Assembly: GCA_045543655.1 (NCBI GenBank)
Contig: JAZPXN010000008.1
Location: 1-64,000, forward strand
Direction: 5' to 3'
Origin: RGIG995 sp045543655
GTDB lineage: Bacteria; Bacillota; Clostridia; Oscillospirales; UBA644
Length of the DNA: 64,000 nucleotides
Positions 17,585 to 25,965 of the stretch are shown here, piece by piece. The notes beneath the pieces were generated by a model that saw only the letters and a list, made by a program, of their open reading frames with translations, was not told the DNA's origin and did not search any database. Position numbers and translations under genes: made by a program. How positions within the stretch are numbered: position 1 is the stretch's first letter; the number at the start of each line of letters is the position of its first letter.

Positions 17585-17974
17585 AAGCTTTGTCCTTTCT
17601 CGTTGTTCTGTGAGGAGGTTCTATCGTTCCACCTCGGACGAAAGAATTCCGTCGGCCTCCGCTTTTCTTTCGGTTCCTTTTTTTCTCGTGAAAGAAAAAG
17701 AACACCGTTCCTCTTCTATAATCTGTGAAGTTCGCCTTGCGGCGAGAGGCTTCCTCCTATACCCCCCCCCGACGAAAGAAATTCGTCGGCCTCCGCTTTT
17801 CTTTCGGTTCCTTTTTTTCTCGTGAAAGAAAAAGAACACCGTTCCTCTTCCATAATCTGTGAAGTTCGCCTTGCGGCGAGAGGCTTACTCCTATGCCTCC
17901 CCCCCCGACGAATGAAATTCGTCGGCCTTCGCTTTTCTTTCGGTTCCTTTCTTTTCTCGTGAAAAGAAAGGAAC
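17585..17974. repeat. Three direct repeats of a hairpin/pyrimidine module
   Basis: About 135-bp units starting near 17635, 17768 and 17907: a GACGAA...TTCGTC palindrome, CGGCCTCCGCTTTTCTTTCG, the inverted repeat CTCGTGAAAGAAA, then in the first two units a TAATCTGTGAAGTTCGCC hairpin leader with CTTGCGGCGAG. The last unit stops at the 3' end of the HD-domain gene. No gene is supported here. Confidence 0.75.
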
Positions 17975-19618
17975 TCACTTCTCCTTCAGATACTCTGCGA
18001 AGACCTCTCCGGCCAGCTTTCGGTCTACGTGGGGCGCCACGAAAAGATAGCCCCGCCACTTGCTTCGGTTGAAGGCCTCGGTCCATTGCTTGATGCGGTC
18101 GATGGCCTCGTTGGCCGGGATTTCCCGCCGCTGCTTGTCCACGATGGTCAGACGAAGATCGCTTTCCAACGGGGGCTGGAAGGATAAGGCAAAATCCAAC
18201 GGATCAAAATCGATCTTCTTCCCCCGGGCACGGTAGGCCGCTTCCAGCCGCCCGGCAATTTCCTTCCGTTCGGCAATCAGATCTTCAATGGAGCAGCGCT
18301 TCATAAATTCCACGTACCGGGCAATATGCTCCGGATAGAGCGTCCTCCGGGGCCAGGTCTCCGCAAACTCCCGCAGGAGTGCTTTTTGTTCCTCCGGATT
18401 ATCGATTCGTTGCATTTCTTTAAGAGTGGAATCCAAGGCGAGATCGGCCGGTTCTTCTCCAAAGCTGTCGGCGGATAACTCCAGCGCCCGCTTCCATAGG
18501 GTTCGCCGGGCAAAGTTCGCCATGATCTTTTCCAGGGTCTTGGTCTTCGCTCCCTCTGCCGCAAAGGGGATCTTCCGGGAGTGATAGAGCGCACTCAGCT
18601 CCTGATTGTTCAAAAAGAGAAAATCACAGGGGTGCTTGATCTGCCCCACCCGCACCAGGGCGTAAATGGCGTCCCGCATCTGCGCCTCCGCCGCCAGGAT
18701 CTTTTGGTGCCGGTACATATAATGATAAAGCATGGAACGGTTGAAAATCAACTCTTCTACCGTAGAAAGCGCGTCGGCCGTGATGCCCAGCCGATAGTCG
18801 GTAATCCCGTCCTTCTCGGTCCTGCAGATGACCAGCTTCAGCAAGAAACGCTCCACTCCGTAGGTCAAAGCAATGCCCGAGGTGTAGCTGTCTCTTTGGG
18901 TATAATCCAGCTTGTCCGCGTCGAAATTTCCGTTGATCACGTGGGTCAGATAGGAATATTGCACCCCGTCGTCGGTGCCGTTGACCGCTCCGATGACGAT
19001 ATTCGCCGCCCGCCGCAGAAGATCTCTCGCGTCGGTCCGGGTCTTGATCCCGGGATAATTATTGATATGTTTCCAAAAGAAATTGACGAAGGCGTCGGAG
19101 GTGATGATCAAATAGGAAAAAATTTCGTGGGGAGAAGGGGAGACCGGCTGCCCCGCCTCCGCCAGAACCTCCTCCCGGATGGCGGCAAATTCCGGCATTC
19201 TGCCGTACACCGCCTCGGACAGATGGGAATAGGGACAGTGCCCCACGTCGTGCAGCAGGGCTGCCAGGCGGACCAGGTGGATCTCCCCCTCGCCAATCAC
19301 GTGGCGCACCTCCTTGCGGGTGCGGGCGTCGTCGTACAATTGCTCCATCATCCGCGCCGCCACCGCCATGGTGCCGAGAGAATGCTCAAAACGGGTATGC
19401 CGGGCGGCGGGATAGGTGGAATCGGCAAGCCCCACCTGATTCACGTTCCGCAGGCGCTGGAACAGAGGAGAGTCGATGAGCCGCACCTCCCAGGGGTGAA
19501 ATACCACCGACCCCCAGATGGGATCGTGAATGATCTTTTTTCCCCTTCCCGTGGGGGCGTACCCCCGCAGTATGGTGCGGACGAAACGGTTGATGCGGGC
19601 GCGGAAATCCTCGTTCAT
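17975..19618 (-). CDS. HD-domain phosphohydrolase (dNTPase/SamHD1-like)
   Basis: A 547-residue cytoplasmic protein with the metal-dependent HD phosphohydrolase core of the dGTPase/SamHD1 group: His74 in ARHTRFEHSLG, the HD doublet His123-Asp124 in LLHDVGHCPYSHL, and a downstream Asp in NFDADKLDYTQRDS. The start GSVVFHPWEVRLIDSPLFQR is typical of this family, which hydrolyses dNTPs or similar nucleotides. The C-terminal half (from about residue 330) is family-typical and helical. ATG at 19618 has GGAAGGA upstream and its own promoter. It is divergent from a dCMP deaminase gene, which fits a role in nucleotide balance. Confidence 0.9.
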   Translation of the reverse strand: MNEDFRARINRFVRTILRGYAPTGRGKKIIHDPIWGSVVFHPWEVRLIDSPLFQRLRNVNQVGLADSTYPAARHTRFEHSLGTMAVAARMMEQLYDDARTRKEVRHVIGEGEIHLVRLAALLHDVGHCPYSHLSEAVYGRMPEFAAIREEVLAEAGQPVSPSPHEIFSYLIITSDAFVNFFWKHINNYPGIKTRTDARDLLRRAANIVIGAVNGTDDGVQYSYLTHVINGNFDADKLDYTQRDSYTSGIALTYGVERFLLKLVICRTEKDGITDYRLGITADALSTVEELIFNRSMLYHYMYRHQKILAAEAQMRDAIYALVRVGQIKHPCDFLFLNNQELSALYHSRKIPFAAEGAKTKTLEKIMANFARRTLWKRALELSADSFGEEPADLALDSTLKEMQRIDNPEEQKALLREFAETWPRRTLYPEHIARYVEFMKRCSIEDLIAERKEIAGRLEAAYRARGKKIDFDPLDFALSFQPPLESDLRLTIVDKQRREIPANEAIDRIKQWTEAFNRSKWRGYLFVAPHVDRKLAGEVFAEYLKEK

Positions 19619-19644
19619 GGCAGATCCTTCCTTTCTCTTCCTTT

Positions 19645-19673
19645 ATTATCGCATGAAAATCCCCCGCCGTCAA
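19645..19673 (-). promoter_or_regulatory. Promoter of the HD-domain gene
   Basis: Minus strand TTGACG (19668-19673) and GATAAT (19645-19650), 17 bp spacer. Confidence 0.65.
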
Positions 19674-19713
19674 GGGTTTTTTGTAACTTTTTTGCAACGA
19701 TTCCGCGCTTTTC

Positions 19714-19743
19714 TTGATTTTCCCCCGTCCGCTATGGTATAAT
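19714..19743 (+). promoter_or_regulatory. Promoter of the dCMP deaminase gene
   Basis: TTGATT (19714-19719) and TATAAT (19738-19743), 18 bp spacer; ATG is 26 bp after the -10 box. Confidence 0.7.
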
Positions 19744-19768
19744 GAAAAAAACAAAGGAGGCGATCTGC

Positions 19769-20260
19769 ATGATCCGAAGAGACAAACAGAATTATTATCT
19801 TGATATCGCCGGCACGGTCTGCGAGCGGAGCACCTGCCTGCGGAAAAATTACGGTGCCGTCATCGTCAAAAACGATTCGATTATTTCCACCGGCTACAAC
19901 GGTGCGCCCCGGGGTCGGCAGAATTGCTCCGACCTGGGCTGGTGCCTGCGGGAGCGGTACAATATCCCCAGCGGCGAGCGGTACGAGCTGTGCCGTTCGG
20001 TGCACGCCGAGGCCAACGCCATCATCGTCGCCCCCCGGGAGGAGATGATCGGCGCTACTTTGTATATGGTCTGCAGAGATCCCAAGGACGGCTCCGTCGT
20101 TGCCGGCACCAACTCCTGCTCCATGTGCAAGCGCCTCATTATCAACGCCGGGATCTCCACCGTGGTCATCCGGGATACGGAGAACGATTACCGGGTCATC
20201 GACGTGGTCAAGGAATGGGTGGAGAACGATACCTCCCTCGACCTCCATTCCGGGTATTAA
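19769..20260 (+). CDS. comEB: Deoxycytidylate deaminase (ComEB family)
   Basis: Converts dCMP to dUMP for thymidylate synthesis. The 163-residue protein carries the zinc/deaminase motifs: His79-Ala-Glu81 in VHAEANA and Cys117/Cys120 in NSCSMCKR. The usual Pro in PCxxC is Ser here, while both zinc-ligand Cys are kept. GYNGAPRG (residues 42-49) and a Cys in QNCSD are typical. ATG at 19769 follows AAAGGAGGCG at good spacing; an upstream in-frame ATG at 19742 overlaps the -10 box and is not used. Confidence 0.92.
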   Translation: MIRRDKQNYYLDIAGTVCERSTCLRKNYGAVIVKNDSIISTGYNGAPRGRQNCSDLGWCLRERYNIPSGERYELCRSVHAEANAIIVAPREEMIGATLYMVCRDPKDGSVVAGTNSCSMCKRLIINAGISTVVIRDTENDYRVIDVVKEWVENDTSLDLHSGY

Positions 20261-20352
20261 AAGTAAAAATCGTCATATTGTACAGAATTCACACCTTTAC
20301 TTTGGCAATATCGACAATTATGTGAAATTTGGCCTAAATTGAGAAAAAATAC

Positions 20353-20382
20353 TTGACAAACTGCCCTGAGAATTGGTATAAT
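20353..20382 (+). promoter_or_regulatory. Promoter of lipoprotein paralog 1
   Basis: TTGACA (20353-20358) and TATAAT (20377-20382), 18 bp spacer; 142-bp untranslated leader. Confidence 0.85.
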
Positions 20383-20524
20383 ATAGAAAGCAGTGAGTGC
20401 GCCTTTTTTTCGGGGAATCCACAAGATTGTTCAAAAGCAAAGGGGTCCGTGCCGTCCCCTCCCCGGGAAACGGTGTATGAAAAGAAAAAAAATCATTTCA
20501 TCACAGAAAGAAAGAGGTAATCTT

Positions 20525-22039
20525 ATGAAACTTGCAAGAAGATTGCTGTCGGTTCTGCTGGCCCTTCTGATGGTCTTCGCTCTCGTCGCCTGCGGCGGCA
20601 CCGGCGATACTCCTTCCGACGGCGTCGACAAGAATCCTGACAAGACCCCCGGCGGCTCCTCCGACAAGGGCCCCAACATTCAGGATACCGCCACCTTTGA
20701 ACCCCCGGAACGTCCCATTGACGAGATGACCGGAAAGAATTACATCATCATCCAGCACGATGAAGCGGATAAGCCTTTCGGTTATTCTCAGGACTCCAAC
20801 ATGGGTCTTCAGGTCACCGAGCGCCTTGCGGAGGTCATGGAGCTCTACGGCTGTACGCTGGAATTCTATCCGATTCCTTATAACACCTCCTTCGCCTCCC
20901 AGCTGCAGTCTCAGATGTATGCGGAGAACGGCGGCGATCTGATCTTCTCTGCGAACAACGCCATGCTCCGTCACGCCCTCGGTACCGGAGGCTCCACCTC
21001 TCTGTGCGTAGATCTGTTGCAGGTCGACGATATCATCAACTTCTGGGATTTCAATAAGTGGGGCAACATCACCGCCAGAGAAGCCATGATGGCCGGCGGT
21101 ACCTTCTACGGCGTTTCTCCCGCTCTGTGGATCGACCGTACTCCTCTGCCTTACTATACCGTTGTTTATAATAAGGATATGGTTGAGCTGGCCGGTGCCA
21201 CCGATCCCCAGGAATACTGGGAGAACGAGGAATGGGACCGCTACGCCATGGAAGACGTCATCGTTGCCACCACCGACGAAACTGCCGGTATCTGGGGTAT
21301 GACCGCCACCATTAACCACATGGTCCGCGCTACCTTCCTGACCACCGGTCAGACCCTTCTGATCATCGATAAGATCAATTCCGACGGCACCGTGGATTGG
21401 TCTCACGGTCTGGAATCCGGCGAGGCTCAAGAATCCTTCCAGTGGCTGAAGCAGACCCTGACCACCAACGCCAAGTGCTTCAACAACGGCGCTTCCACCT
21501 GGGCTACCTGGGGCGCCTGCACTCCCTTCAACGAAGAGCTGAGCGCCATGGCTCTCACCCGTCCTGCGGATATCTTTAACGACACCGTTGTCAACGGCCC
21601 CTCCAACTTCGGCGTGATCACCTGGGCCGGCGAAGAAGCCAACACCCTCACCGGTTATTACGAAATGGTCGCCACCGTCGCCATTCCTCTCTTCGCGAAG
21701 AACGTGGAGCATTCCGCTTATCTGATGTACGATATTTTCGAAGGCATCGGCGACGTTCAGACCTACGACGACGTGCTTGCTTACTACGGCGAAACCTACT
21801 TCAACTCCGATATCGATCTGACCTGCCTGGTCCGCGAAGGCGCCAAGCTCCAGTATTCCTACTGGCCCAACGGCGTTGACTCCGTCTGGACCGGCATCAG
21901 CGACGGTCTTCTGACCTCCTCCTCCATCTCCAATCTCATTGGGAAGTACGTCACTTCCACGGACAAGGAGATCGAAGAGCACGTCATGCCCAACCAGGTC
22001 GCCCTGGCCGGTTGGAAGGAACTGGGTTATTTCGATTGA
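20525..22039 (+). CDS. Extracellular solute-binding-type lipoprotein, array member 1 (subtype I)
   Basis: A 504-residue exported lipoprotein: signal peptide KLARRLLSVLLALLMVFALV, lipobox LVACGG with Cys about residue 22, then a Gly/Asp/Lys/Pro linker (to about residue 55) and a mature domain typical in size and composition of family 1 extracellular solute-binding proteins (aromatic-rich; PFGYSQDSNMGLQV; GGTFYGVSPALW; DPQEYWENEEWD). It lacks any adjacent permease or ATPase. Subtype I marks are EVMELYGCTLEF and WDFNKWGN. ATG at 20525 has AAAGAGG upstream. First of five paralogs; ligand unknown. Family 1 assignment is by resemblance and not certain. Confidence 0.8.
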   Translation: MKLARRLLSVLLALLMVFALVACGGTGDTPSDGVDKNPDKTPGGSSDKGPNIQDTATFEPPERPIDEMTGKNYIIIQHDEADKPFGYSQDSNMGLQVTERLAEVMELYGCTLEFYPIPYNTSFASQLQSQMYAENGGDLIFSANNAMLRHALGTGGSTSLCVDLLQVDDIINFWDFNKWGNITAREAMMAGGTFYGVSPALWIDRTPLPYYTVVYNKDMVELAGATDPQEYWENEEWDRYAMEDVIVATTDETAGIWGMTATINHMVRATFLTTGQTLLIIDKINSDGTVDWSHGLESGEAQESFQWLKQTLTTNAKCFNNGASTWATWGACTPFNEELSAMALTRPADIFNDTVVNGPSNFGVITWAGEEANTLTGYYEMVATVAIPLFAKNVEHSAYLMYDIFEGIGDVQTYDDVLAYYGETYFNSDIDLTCLVREGAKLQYSYWPNGVDSVWTGISDGLLTSSSISNLIGKYVTSTDKEIEEHVMPNQVALAGWKELGYFD

Positions 22040-22067
22040 TCCGTTCCATTTCTTTCTAATCTGCTCT

Positions 22068-22100
22068 GCAAGCCCGGAATTTTTCCGGGCTTGCTTTTTT
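22068..22100 (+). terminator. Terminator after lipoprotein paralog 1
   Basis: GCAAGCCCGGAA / TTCCGGGCTTGC (22068-22094) followed by TTTTTT. Confidence 0.85.
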
Positions 22101-22139
22101 ATTCGGGGCTTGCGGCGGCAGGGGATCGGGGAGGAATTT

Positions 22140-22187
22140 GTTAAAATGCACAAAAACATCCCGCCTGATTTGGCGAAAACGCCGATT
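22140..22187 (+). promoter_or_regulatory. Conserved upstream element, copy before paralog 2 (degenerate right half)
   Basis: GTTAAAATGCACAAAAA is followed 13 bp later by a weak match to the right arm (GATTTGGCGAAAACGCCGAT). TGCACA begins 76 bp before the -35 box, the same distance as in the copies before paralogs 4 and 5. Confidence 0.5.
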
Positions 22188-22222
22188 TTTCTCGCCGGTT
22201 CGGCAGGAAGCCGGGAACCCCC

Positions 22223-22252
22223 TTGACAAACCTCCGGGAAAACTGTTATAAT
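22223..22252 (+). promoter_or_regulatory. Promoter of lipoprotein paralog 2
   Basis: TTGACA (22223-22228) and TATAAT (22247-22252), 18 bp spacer. Confidence 0.85.
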
Positions 22253-22303
22253 AAAAATAATTCCCCATATCTTGGGGAAATTTAGAAAAGAGAGGTACAT
22301 GCA

Positions 22304-23818
22304 ATGAAACTTACAAGAAGACTTCTGTCGGTTCTGTTGGCCCTTCTGATGGTCTTCGCCCTCGTCGCCTGCGGCGGCGATACGAAGCCCTCCGACGGCG
22401 TTGACAAGAACCCCGACAAGACCCCCGTTTCCGACGGCGATAAGGGTCCCGATATTCCCGAAACCGGTGATTTCGAGCCCCCGGAGCGCCCCGTGGACGA
22501 AACCACCGGCAAGAACTACATCATCATTCAGCACTCCGAAATCGAAAATCCCTTCGGTTATTCTCAGGACTCCAATATGGGTCTTCAGGTTTCCGACCGG
22601 GTCAACGAGGTTTGTGAGACCTACGGCTGCACCATCGAATTCAGTCAGATGGCTTACGAGGATTCCTTCGCCTCTCAGCTGCAGGCCGCCATGTTCTCCG
22701 AAAATTCCGGCGACCTGGTCTTTGCCAACAAGAACGCCATGCTCCGTCGCGCTCTCGGTACCGGCGGCTCCTCTTCTTTGATGCAGGATCTGCTCCAGGT
22801 CGACCACATCATCAATTTCTGGGACGCCAATAAGTGGGGCACTCTCACCGCCCGGGAATCTATGATGGCCGGCGGCACCTTCTACGGCGTTTCTCCCGCC
22901 CTGTGGGTGGACTGCACTCCTCTGCCTTATTATCAGGTCGTTTATAACAAAGATCTCGTCGAACTGGCCGGCGCTACCGATCCCCAGGAATACTGGGAAA
23001 ACGAGGAATGGGATCGGGACGCTATGGTTGACGTCATCACCGAAACCACCGACGAATCCTCCGGAATCTGGGGCATGACCGCTACCGATTATCACATGGT
23101 CCGCGCCACCTTCCTTGCCACCGGGAAGCTGTTGGTCAATATCGATAAGATCAATTCCGACGGTACCGCCGAATGGACCAACGGTCTCACCTCCGGCGAA
23201 TCCGCCGAAGCCCTGACCTGGCTCAAGCAGACGTTGGCTGCCAACGTGAAGTGCTTCAACAACGGCTCCTCCACCTGGACCACCTGGGAGTCTCACATTC
23301 CCTTCAACGAAGGCCTCTGCACCATGGCCATGACCCGTCCCATCGATATCTTCTCTTACGTGGTCGTGGAAGGTCCCTCCAATTTCGGGATCACCACCTG
23401 GGCCGGCGACGAGGCCAATAACCTGACCGGTTATTACGAACAGGTTTATTCCGTTGCCATTCCTCTGTTTGCTCAGAATATCGAGCATTCCGCCTATCTG
23501 ATGTACGATCTGTTCGAGGGTCTGGAAGGCATCGAATCCTACGAAGACGTTCTCGCTTACTACGGCGACACCTACTTCAACACCGACCTTGACCTGACCT
23601 GTCTGGTGCGTGAAGGCGCCACCCTCCAGTATTCTTACTGGCCCAACGAGGGCATCGACGGCATCTGGTCCGACCTTGCTTCGGGGCTGATGAGCTCTTC
23701 CTCCATTTCCAACATGCTGAACAAGTACGCCCCCACCCTCAACGCTCCCGTGGAACTGAACATCGTTCCCAACTCCGTGGCTCTTGCAGGCTGGAAGCAG
23801 GCCGGTTATTTTGATTGA
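22304..23818 (+). CDS. Extracellular solute-binding-type lipoprotein, array member 2 (subtype II)
   Basis: 504 residues; near-identical signal peptide and lipobox to member 1 (KLTRRLLSVLLALLM, LVACGG), linker DTKPSDGVDKNPDKTP, then the same mature fold. Subtype II marks are HSEIENPFGYSQDS, NEVCETYGCTIEF and WDANKWGTLTARES. ATG at 22304 with AAGAGAGGT upstream. The central tract 22511-22642 is base-for-base the same as 28018-28149 in member 5. Like the others it has a private promoter and terminator. No transporter partner is encoded nearby, so it may serve a transporter elsewhere or act as a surface receptor. Confidence 0.8.
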   Translation: MKLTRRLLSVLLALLMVFALVACGGDTKPSDGVDKNPDKTPVSDGDKGPDIPETGDFEPPERPVDETTGKNYIIIQHSEIENPFGYSQDSNMGLQVSDRVNEVCETYGCTIEFSQMAYEDSFASQLQAAMFSENSGDLVFANKNAMLRRALGTGGSSSLMQDLLQVDHIINFWDANKWGTLTARESMMAGGTFYGVSPALWVDCTPLPYYQVVYNKDLVELAGATDPQEYWENEEWDRDAMVDVITETTDESSGIWGMTATDYHMVRATFLATGKLLVNIDKINSDGTAEWTNGLTSGESAEALTWLKQTLAANVKCFNNGSSTWTTWESHIPFNEGLCTMAMTRPIDIFSYVVVEGPSNFGITTWAGDEANNLTGYYEQVYSVAIPLFAQNIEHSAYLMYDLFEGLEGIESYEDVLAYYGDTYFNTDLDLTCLVREGATLQYSYWPNEGIDGIWSDLASGLMSSSSISNMLNKYAPTLNAPVELNIVPNSVALAGWKQAGYFD

Positions 23819-23860
23819 TCGTCTTTGCTGACGCCGGAGCGCGATTCCGCAATCATCTTA

Positions 23861-23889
23861 CCCGCCCGGGTTTTCCGGGCGGGTTTTTT
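23861..23889 (+). terminator. Terminator after lipoprotein paralog 2
   Basis: CCCGCCCGG / CCGGGCGGG with a 5-nt loop, followed by TTTTTT. Confidence 0.85.
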
Positions 23890-23912
23890 CCTTGATTTCC
23901 GGGGAGCAGTTC

Positions 23913-23960
23913 GTTGAAATGCACAAAAAAGAATGCCGGAATTGTGCATAGTGCCAAATC
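23913..23960 (+). promoter_or_regulatory. Conserved upstream dyad before paralog 3
   Basis: ATGCACAA (23919-23926) and TTGTGCAT (23942-23949) form an inverted repeat, followed by AGTGCC. The dyad centre is about 60 bp upstream of the -35 box. Confidence 0.6.
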
Positions 23961-23993
23961 TGCGCCCCGGCGGGGCGAGGACGCAAAAAATAC

Positions 23994-24023
23994 TTGACAA
24001 ATCCCCTCAAAAATTGGTATAAT
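23994..24023 (+). promoter_or_regulatory. Promoter of lipoprotein paralog 3
   Basis: TTGACA (23994-23999) and TATAAT (24018-24023), 18 bp spacer; leader of about 150 nt, as for paralog 1. Confidence 0.85.
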
Positions 24024-24178
24024 ATATGAAGAGAAGCATGGCGTACGCCGCTTTTCCGGGGAAAACCAAAGGATTGTTAAAAATCAAAGCAATCCGCGCT
24101 ATTTCCTTTTCCGGGGAAAAGGTGTATCATAAGGATAAGGTGCAACCATTTAATCACATAAAGAAAGAGGTAATCGTT

Positions 24179-25693
24179 ATGAAACTTGCAAGAAGACTTC
24201 TGTCGGTTCTGCTGGCCCTTCTGATGGTCTTCGCCCTCGTCGCCTGCGGCGGCACCGGCGATACTCCTTCCGACGGCGTCGACAAGAATCCTGACAAGAC
24301 CACCGGCGGCCCCGCCGAAAAGGGCCCCGATATTCAGGATACCGCCACCTTTGAACCCCCGGAGCGTCCCATTGACGAGATGACCGGGAAGAACTACGTG
24401 ATCATCCAGCACGACGATCTCGTGAACCCCTTCGGCTATTCTCAGGACTCCAATATGGGTCTTCAGGTCTCCGAGCGCGTTATGGAGGTCATGGAAACCT
24501 ACGGCTGTACTCTGGAATTCTACCAAATCCCCTATAATACGTCCTTCGCTACCGCACTGCAGTCTCAGATGTATGCGGAGAGCGGCGGGGATCTGATTTT
24601 TGCTCACAACAACGCCATGCTCCGTCACGCCCTCGGTACCGGCGGCTCTACCTCTCTGGTGGTGGATCTGCTGCAGGTCGACAATATCATCAACTTCTGG
24701 GATTTCAACAAGTGGGGCAATATCACCGCCAGAGAAACCATGATGGCCGGCGGTACCTTCTACGGCGTTTCTCCCGCTCTGTGGGTAGACCGCACGCCTC
24801 TGCCTTACTATTCCGTGGTTTATAACAAGGACATCGTGGAGGTTTCCGGCGCTACCGATCCCCAGGAATACTGGGAGAACGAGGAATGGGACCGCTACGC
24901 CATGGAAGACGTCATCGTTACTACCACCAGCGAGACCGACGGCATCTGGGGCATGAGCGCCAGCCTGAACCATATGGTTCGCGCCACCTTCCTGACCACC
25001 GGGCAGACCCTGCTGATCATCGATAAGATCAATTCCGACGGAACTGTGGACTGGTCTCACGGTCTGGAATCCGGCGACGCTCTCGAAGCCTTCCAGTGGC
25101 TGAAGCAGACTCTGAACACCAACTCAAAATGCTTCAACAACGGCCAGGGCAACTGGGCTACCTGGAATACTCAGACGCCCTTCAACGAAGAGCTGTGCGC
25201 TATGACCCTCACCCGTCCCGTGGATATCTTTAACGATATCGTGGTCAACGGTCCTTCCAACTTCGGCGTCATCACCTGGGCCGGCGACGAAGCCAATACC
25301 CTTACCGGCTATTACGAAATGGTCTCTGCCATCTCCATTCCCCTTTTCGCCCAGGATATTGAGCATTCCGCCTACCTGATGTACGACCTCTTCGAAGGCC
25401 TCGGCGATATTCAGACCTACGACGACGTGCTTGCTTACTACGGCGAAACCTACTTCAACTCCGAGATCGATATGACCTGCCTGGTCCGCGAAGGCGCCAA
25501 GCTCCAGTATTCCTACTGGCCCAACGGCGTTGACTCCGTCTGGAGCGGGATCAGCGACGGTCTTCTGACCGCCTCCTCTATCTCCGGTCTGGTGGCGAAG
25601 CACGTCACATCCACGGACAAGGAGATCGAAGAACACGTCATGCCCAACCAGGTCGCCCTGGCCGGTTGGAAGGAACTGGGTTATTTCGACTGA
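24179..25693 (+). CDS. Extracellular solute-binding-type lipoprotein, array member 3 (subtype I)
   Basis: 504 residues, subtype I like member 1: same linker start GTGDTPSDGVDKNPDKT, then EVMETYGCTLEFYQIPYNTS and WDFNKWGNITARE. It is closest to member 1, with a long near-identical 3' part (DDVLAYYGETYFNS, KLQYSYWPNGVDSVW). Variable positions relative to the others cluster in segments such as residues 265-300 and 335-365. ATG at 24179, preceded by AAAGAGG; upstream in-frame codons lie in the leader and promoter. The leader of about 150 nt resembles that of member 1 (repeated CCGGGGAAA...GGTGTAT pieces). Confidence 0.8.
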   Translation: MKLARRLLSVLLALLMVFALVACGGTGDTPSDGVDKNPDKTTGGPAEKGPDIQDTATFEPPERPIDEMTGKNYVIIQHDDLVNPFGYSQDSNMGLQVSERVMEVMETYGCTLEFYQIPYNTSFATALQSQMYAESGGDLIFAHNNAMLRHALGTGGSTSLVVDLLQVDNIINFWDFNKWGNITARETMMAGGTFYGVSPALWVDRTPLPYYSVVYNKDIVEVSGATDPQEYWENEEWDRYAMEDVIVTTTSETDGIWGMSASLNHMVRATFLTTGQTLLIIDKINSDGTVDWSHGLESGDALEAFQWLKQTLNTNSKCFNNGQGNWATWNTQTPFNEELCAMTLTRPVDIFNDIVVNGPSNFGVITWAGDEANTLTGYYEMVSAISIPLFAQDIEHSAYLMYDLFEGLGDIQTYDDVLAYYGETYFNSEIDMTCLVREGAKLQYSYWPNGVDSVWSGISDGLLTASSISGLVAKHVTSTDKEIEEHVMPNQVALAGWKELGYFD

Positions 25694-25721
25694 TCGTTTT
25701 TACTCCTTCCTGAACTCACTT

Positions 25722-25758
25722 GGCAAGCCCGAAGATTCTCCGGGCTTGCCCTTTTTCT
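25722..25758 (+). terminator. Terminator after lipoprotein paralog 3
   Basis: GGCAAGCCCG (25722-25731) pairs with CGGGCTTGCC (25741-25750), followed by CTTTTTC. Confidence 0.8.
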
Positions 25759-25799
25759 TTTCCGCAGAGCCTCGCAGATCGGAAACCGGCAGTGAATTC

Positions 25800-25850
25800 G
25801 TTAAAATAGACAAAAACACCTCTTCGAATTTGGGCACAGTGCCGATTATT
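25800..25850 (+). promoter_or_regulatory. Conserved upstream element before paralog 4
   Basis: GTTAAAATAGACAAAAAC, then AATTTGGGCACAGTGCCGAT. One or two bases per arm differ from the better dyads before paralogs 3 and 5; spacing to the -35 box is 76 bp. Confidence 0.5.
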
Positions 25851-25882
25851 CTTTCGAAATCGGTGTGAAATCCGCAAACCCC

Positions 25883-25912
25883 TTGACAAACGGCCGGAGA
25901 AACTGTTATAAT
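25883..25912 (+). promoter_or_regulatory. Promoter of lipoprotein paralog 4
   Basis: TTGACA (25883-25888) and TATAAT (25907-25912), 18 bp spacer. Confidence 0.85.
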
Positions 25913-25965
25913 ATAAGATACAAAGCCCCCGCACCGGGGGAAATATTAAAAAGAGAGGTACCGCA

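Noticed and set aside
20501..23488. A 995-codon open frame on the minus strand
   Set aside because: It lies antisense to two lipoprotein genes, reads through their promoters, has no ribosome binding site and a composition set by the GC-rich complement. The same holds for antisense frames at 24077-25060, 25906-27426 and 27598-29430.
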